Source of the DNA: Mastigamoeba balamuthi
Taxonomy: Eukaryota > Evosea > Mastigamoebida > Mastigamoebidae
NCBI GenBank assembly: GCA_902651635.1
Contig: CACRSC010000102.1
Span: 39,536-60,418 of the forward strand
Direction: 5' to 3'
DNA length: 20,883 nucleotides
Made by a program: the position numbers and the translations under genes. The notes under the pieces were generated by a model. That model made no database searches, was not told the origin of the DNA, and worked only from the letters and a program-made list of their open reading frames with translations. Of the stretch, positions 16,516 through 20,883 are shown in pieces. The first letter of the stretch is position 1; every line of letters starts with the position of its first letter.

Positions 16516-16728
16516 CTTCTCCAGATATCTCGGGGAGATACGTGCCGGTGATTGTCTTCGCGGGTTTCTTTGGAAAAGTGGTGCTGGGAGCAAGAGCGGC
16601 GCGGGGGAGAAAGGCCGCCGTTGCATGAGGGGCGGGTGGGGAGATCTCAGGTGCGGAGATATTTTCCATTTTTTTCAAAGTGCGTCGGTTGGTCGCCCAC
16701 GCCGCCCAACACGCGCGTTGCACCTCCC

Positions 16729-19700
16729 ATGGCCACCACGCACCACCCGCTGCCCAAGACCCCGTCTCCCCGCCTCCACTCCCTCCGCCGTACCTTTGCC
16801 CCCTCTGCTCCCCCCGCTCCCTCTCTCTCCCGTCGCCCGCACGCTGCGCCACATCACTCTGCATCACTTCACTGAACTTCCCCCCCAACTGCCCCCCAAC
16901 GCCCTGCACGCCACGTCAGCGCACTCCACTCAGCCGCATCCAGTCGCCCCCCCCACACGCCGTCGCGCACTCCCGTGTAGCGGGCCCCCGTGTCCGCCTG
17001 TGTGCCCGCGTATCCCGCACACACTTGCTGGCGACTGCGAGTGCCCCCACCGCTGCACACCGCCGCCTGCGGCCTGGGCGCTGTAGGCACCCTGCTCTCC
17101 CGCACGTCCCCGCGGACGCAGACGCCGACCCCCGGCGCGCACGTCGGTCAGTCGACCGATGCCCCCCACCCCGCGTGGGAGCACTCGCAGTCGCACACCC
17201 CTATAAGTCGCATCACTTGGGTGCCGCTGCAACACTGCCACAATCCCACACGCCTCCCTCTCCCTTTTCCCCTTCCTTGTCCTCTGCCTAGCACGCCGCC
17301 TCGCCTCTTGCGTGGGCTTGCGTCGCGCACCCGTCCGCGATGCCCACTGTGCACCTCGCGCGCGCACAACTGCGTGCAGAGCTCGCACGCACGCACAAAC
17401 GTCGCATCACCTGCGAGCACTCTCATACACGCGCAGACCACCCATTAGCCACACACGCCAAACGTCGCATCACCTGCGATCACTCTCACAAACGTCGCAT
17501 CACCTGCGAGCACTCTCATACACGCACAGACCACCACTAGCCACACACGCCGAACGTCGCATCACCTGCGATCACTCTCACTCACAAACGTCGCATCACC
17601 TGCGAGCGGCGGGGCGCTGACCTCACCCTGCCCCACCCCTCTCCTCCCCGGCGCAGAGGTGCGGCACTGGCGGGGCGACGAGCTGAAGGAGTGGCTGCGC
17701 AGCGCCGCGGGGGGGCGTCTGCAGGCGATCTACGCCGACGGCGTGGCCTCCGCGGTGCCCACGGGCGACGCGCTGCTGCGCGCGTGCGCCCCCAACGCCC
17801 GCCCGCTGCCCGCCGACAAGCTGCCCACCGCCCGCTTCGCCCCGCTGGCCGCCCAGGTCGCGGCCCTCCGCCAGCAGGCCTGCGCCGTCACGCTGCAGCG
17901 CGCGTGGCGAATGCACGCCGCGTCCAACAGAATGAAGGCGTCGAGTGCGCTCCTTTTATTTTCCAGATGGCTGGGGGGCTCATTTTCGCGATCCGCGCAG
18001 TCGAGCGGACAAACTACAGGCGCTGCTGCGCCATGGAGATACTCTCGAGCGAGAAGAAGTACCTCGAGCAGCTATGCATCATCACGGACGTGCGCTGCGC
18101 TCCACGCCGACACCCCACAGCGCTTCCCCCCGCGCCCGACTGACGTGGCGTGACGTCTGCGGCGACGACGACGACGGCGGTGGGGGAAATCTCAAATCGC
18201 AGCAATTCATGAGCCCGCTGCCCCGGGACGAGAGCGTGCTGACGATGGCCGAGATCAAGCTCATCTTCAGCGACGTGGCCGTCATCCGCGCCGTCAGCGA
18301 GTCGGTGCTCGAGTCGCTGCAGGACCGCATGCTCGCGTGGCACCACCACCAGAAGATCGGCGACCTCTTCTGCGAAATTGTCCGGAAACTCCAGTTCCAG
18401 GAATTTTCTCGGAATCCGCATTCACGGGCCCCCGCCGGCTGCAGAGCGACTACCTGAGGGTGTACACCGAGTACGTGAAGAACTACGGCCAGGCCAGCGC
18501 CCTGTACTCGTCGATGCCCGAGAGCCACCCGTTCAAGAAGTTCTTCGAGAAGCAGAAGAAGAACGTGCCCGAAGTCTTCCTCAGGGCCCGTACGGACACC
18601 GCCCCCCCGCCCGCTGTCGTCACGAGAAAAGAGAAGATTCCCGTATCCCGATTCCTCACGCCTCTGTCGACAGCGCTGACACAGTTCCTGATCACTCCCG
18701 TCCAACGCATCCCGAGGTACAAGCTCCTCCTCGAGGACCTGCTCAAGCACACGTGGCCCGTGAGTGCCCCCCCCACCGAGAGATATTTTTGGATCCAGAG
18801 ATCCCGGAATCAGGCCCCCGCATGAATCTGGCGGATATCTATCTGAACCCACCCACGCAGGAGCACGTGGACTACGAGGACCTGGCCAAGGCGGTGAGCA
18901 AGATCAACGACATAGCCGAGTGGGTCAACGAGAACCAGAAGCGGTACGACCGGATGGAGAAGATGGTGGGGCTGCAGAACAGCGTGACGGGGCTGGAGGA
19001 GGCGCACCTGCAGCTGCTCGAGGCCAGCAGGCAGTACGTGCGCGAGGGCGAGGTCATCGAGGTGATCAAGAAGAAGCTCAAGCGGCGCTACCTCATGCTC
19101 TTCAGCGACATCGCCGTCCTCTGCGACTCGAAGCGCAACGAGACCTCCCTCTTCCGCAAGACCAACACCACCAGCAAGGTCCCTTCCTTCCCCTCTCTCT
19201 CTATCTTTCTCTATCTCTCTCTATCTCTCTCTGTACCTCTGTACCTCTGTGTCTCTGTGTCTCTGTGTCTCTGTGTCTCTGTGTCTCTGTGTCTCTGTGT
19301 CTCTGTCTGTGTTTCTGTGTCTCTGTGTCTCTGTGTCTCTGTCTCTCTGTGTCTCTGTGTCTCTGTCTCTCTGCCCGCTCTCCCCGCTGCTGCTGCTGCT
19401 GCACGCAGTCGCCTCCTCGTCCCTCTCCCCTGTTGCATTGCCTCAGCCGTCGCCCAGCCACCATATTTTGCACTGCTGCTCTGTCTGCTTTGCACACCAC
19501 TGTGGCGAACACTGTGCTTGCTCCCTTCATTTGAATTTTGGATCGCGTTGCATTGCCCTCTGCCGTCGCCCAGCCACCATTTGACCACCGCGGCCTCTGT
19601 CGTTACTTGCCCCCTTCATTTGATTTCTGAATTTTGAATTGCGTTGCAAAGGCCACCTGTCAGTTGCGCTCTACGCGACATGAATGCACTGCAGTTGTAT

Positions 19701-20717
19701 GAGTTGAACCGAACTCTTTGCGCTGCATCATCGCGCTGACAGGGCCACCCCCCTGTGCCCCTGGCACGGCAGATGCAATTCATGAGCAAGATCGACATCG
19801 CGACGGCGTTTATCAAGGACGTGCCCGACAACGACTGGCTGATGAACGCGTTCGAGATCTGCCAGCAGGGCAAGGACCCCATCGTGCTCTGCACCGAGGC
19901 CGCCGCCGACAAGCAGCTCTGGCTCGACGACTGGACCGCCGCCGCCGACAAGCAGCGCGCGCACCTCAAGGAGATGGACGAGAAGACCACCAAGATCGCC
20001 CAGGTCCGCGCCGACCAGGCCCGCGCGATCCTCTCGCAGCAGTACACGTCGCTGCGCATGCGCCAGGCCGCGACCTCGCAGAGCTCCAGCGCCGCCGCGG
20101 CCGTCAGCGCCTCTGCCTCGCGCATCAGCGGCGGCAGTGAGGCGCCCGTGCCCGAGCCGGCGCCCGTGCAGCTGCCGCAGGTGGACGCGAGCAAGATGGA
20201 GGAGCGGAGGCAGCGGCGGACGAGCTGGGCGGCCAAGCGCGGGCTGACGTTCTTCGCGATGGACGTGAACGAAAAGTGGCAGGTGGCCGACGAGGCCCAG
20301 GAGGCGCTGGCGCGGCTCAAGGAGGCCACGCGGGCGGCCGACGAGGCGCGCGTGGCCCGCGCGCGCAGCATGGCCGAGAAGAACAAGGCGCTGCTGATGC
20401 AGCAGTTCACGGCGCGCACGGGGTCGCTCAAGGCCTCGGAGTCGGCGACGATGACGGCGCAGGCGCGCGCGCACCAGCAGCAGCACCAGGCGCAGCACCA
20501 GCGGCAGTCGGAGGAGCTGATGCAGAGGACCATCAGCGAGGGCATGCTCAGGACCAGCGCAGGGGCCGCGGGGGCCAGCCCGCGCGGGTCGCACAGCCAG
20601 ACGCCCTCGCTGCCGGCCAGGAGGCCCCCGCCGGGCTACACGCCGCCCGGGGCCCCGGGCGCCAGGACCAGCAACCCGCCGCCCCTGCCCGACTCGCCCT
20701 TCAAGCGGGCCACCTGA
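16729..20717 (+). CDS. IQ-DH-PH Rho guanine nucleotide exchange factor
   Basis: Dbl-family proteins load GTP onto Rho/Rac GTPases to drive actin remodelling at membranes. Exons: 16729-16789, 17657-17944, 18001-18089, 18203-18379, 18445-18589, 18674-18759, 18861-19178, 19773-20717. All junction phases agree, giving 702 residues. An IQ-like motif (VTLQRAWRMHAASNR, about 100-114) precedes the DH domain (about 123-282), with MEILSSEKKYLEQL (CR1), KIGDLF, SDYLRVYTEYVKNY (CR2) and LTQFLITPVQRIPRYKLLLEDLL (CR3, split here by an exon border after the first residue). The PH domain (about 340-447) has KRRYLMLFSD and the closing KQLWLDDW helix. The C-terminal 250 residues hold Ala/Gln-rich helices and a proline-rich end (PARRPPPGYTPPG) that may bind SH3 domains. 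The first exon rests only on ATG context and phase and is least certain. Confidence 0.88.
16790..17656 (+). other. intron 1 of the RhoGEF gene (867 nt, inferred)
   Basis: It starts GTACCT after a 61-nt first exon and ends CCCCGGCGCAG; phase 1 on both sides joins LHSLR-Q-VRHWRGDEL. The interior is very C-rich on the plus strand and carries the tandem hairpin array at 17398-17605. If the gene really starts further downstream, this would be promoter sequence instead. Confidence 0.5.
17398..17605 (+). repeat. tandem array of five 19-bp hairpin-forming repeats
   Basis: The core AACGTCGCATCACCTGCGA occurs without mismatch at 17398, 17461, 17491, 17553 and 17587. Each core contains the inverted repeat TCGCA-TCACC-TGCGA. 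Spacing alternates long and short (63, 30, 62, 34 bp), because copies ending GCGAG carry a longer spacer (CACTCTCATACACGC...) than copies ending GCGAT. The true higher-order unit is therefore about 92-96 bp. A degenerate copy (TCGCATCACTTGG) lies at 17208. Confidence 0.9.
19190..19375 (+). repeat. CT/GT-rich microsatellite, core unit TGTGTCTC
   Basis: A CTCTCTAT-type tract passes into many copies of an 8-mer TGTGTCTC (from about 19247), with TCTGTACC and TCTGTCTC variants. It lies wholly in an intron. Although all strands and frames stay open through it, the repeat composition makes coding implausible. Confidence 0.92.
19433..19648 (+). repeat. interleaved imperfect direct repeats inside intron 7
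   Basis: Block A (TTGCATTGCC...CCGTCGCCCAGCCACCAT) occurs at 19433-19464 and 19548-19580. Block B (CTTGCYCCCTTCATTTGA...GCGTTGCA) occurs at about 19516-19553 and 19606-19648. The A-B-A-B order indicates an old tandem duplication of a roughly 100-bp unit. Confidence 0.75.
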
Positions 20718-20883
20718 GGCCGCAGACGGCGCGGGGGCGAGCAGAGGGCGGGGAGGGGCGCCAGCGCCTGTGCAAGCGACGACGGCCGTTTGGCTTTGGC
20801 AAATACAGTGAGGCTTGTTTACTGTCGCGGCCTCCCCTGCGCCCCCCCAGGCGCTGCTTCCCCCCGTGGGTGAGACCGGGGGG
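20718..20883 (+). other. 3' flank of the RhoGEF gene
   Basis: GC-rich sequence after the TGA with a local AT dip (CAAATACAGTGAGGCTTGTTTACTG region, around 20799-20823). No AATAAA is present before the window ends. Confidence 0.4.

Larger units (their letters stand above)
19179..19772 (+). other. intron 7 of the RhoGEF gene (594 nt)
   Basis: It starts GTCCCTTCC and ends GGCACGGCAG, phase 0. It splits the PH domain between NTTSK and MQFMSKIDIATAF. It contains the CT/GT microsatellite and the paired repeat blocks listed below. CTGACAGGG 38 nt before the acceptor offers a branch point. Confidence 0.8.

Noticed and set aside
17398-17605. A CRISPR-like array
   Set aside because: The regular repeats lie in eukaryotic intronic or promoter DNA, spacers are themselves repeated, and no cas genes are present.
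19201-19530. Long open frames on both strands through the CT/GT tract
   Set aside because: They exist only because the repeat lacks stop codons; the flanking splice sites and the interrupted PH domain show it is intronic.

Overview
This is eukaryotic nuclear DNA. The protein genes are GC-rich and interrupted by short introns (about 45-130 nt, two longer ones of about 600 and 870 nt) with GT...AG ends and CTGAY-like branch points. The tRNA genes lack an encoded CCA and end in T runs, as Pol III genes do. A Dbl-type RhoGEF with a PH domain, an N-alpha-acetyltransferase 40, a lysosomal alpha-N-acetylglucosaminidase and a Tc1/mariner element together suggest a free-living protist of the Amorphea. 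An amoebozoan is my best guess, but that is inference.

Layout. 1-5062: a divergent pair, a polytopic membrane protein (minus) and a secreted/lysosomal GH89 alpha-N-acetylglucosaminidase (plus; one intron and one apparent 1-base frameshift). 5063-5930 holds no recognisable gene. 5931-6073 is a decayed copy of an internal piece of the GH89 gene. 6111-8008: two near-identical tRNA-Ala genes in inverted orientation enclose one HHxxxDG acyltransferase gene. 8146-8916: a two-exon gene of unknown function whose 3' end is repeated about 144 bp downstream.

9175-12298 is an AT-richer island of mobile-element remains: a Harbinger-like (DDE_4) transposase relic, and a complete but dead 1.19-kb Tc1/mariner element with 32-bp terminal inverted repeats and TA target sites. 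A 358-bp exact duplication on either side of a single N is most likely an assembly join. 12299-13836 (minus) is a protein-kinase-like gene with several 1-base shifts and a stop, mostly at homopolymers. 14478-14816 (minus) is a small acidic helical protein.

15518-16352 is a three-exon NAA40 (NatD) gene with an unusual Cys-rich insertion. 16435-16506 is a tRNA with anticodon GAC (Val). 16729-20717 is an eight-exon IQ-DH-PH RhoGEF. Its first intron carries a tandem array of short hairpin repeats and its last intron a CT/GT microsatellite.

The genes do not form an operon or an obvious pathway. The best candidates for unusual biology are the inverted tRNA-flanked acyltransferase cassette, the two tRNAs with eukaryote-atypical G34 anticodons and A54 T-loops, the Cys-rich insertion in NAA40, and the intronic hairpin array. 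Exon models were built by hand from splice signals, phase and family similarity; nothing was confirmed by transcript data.
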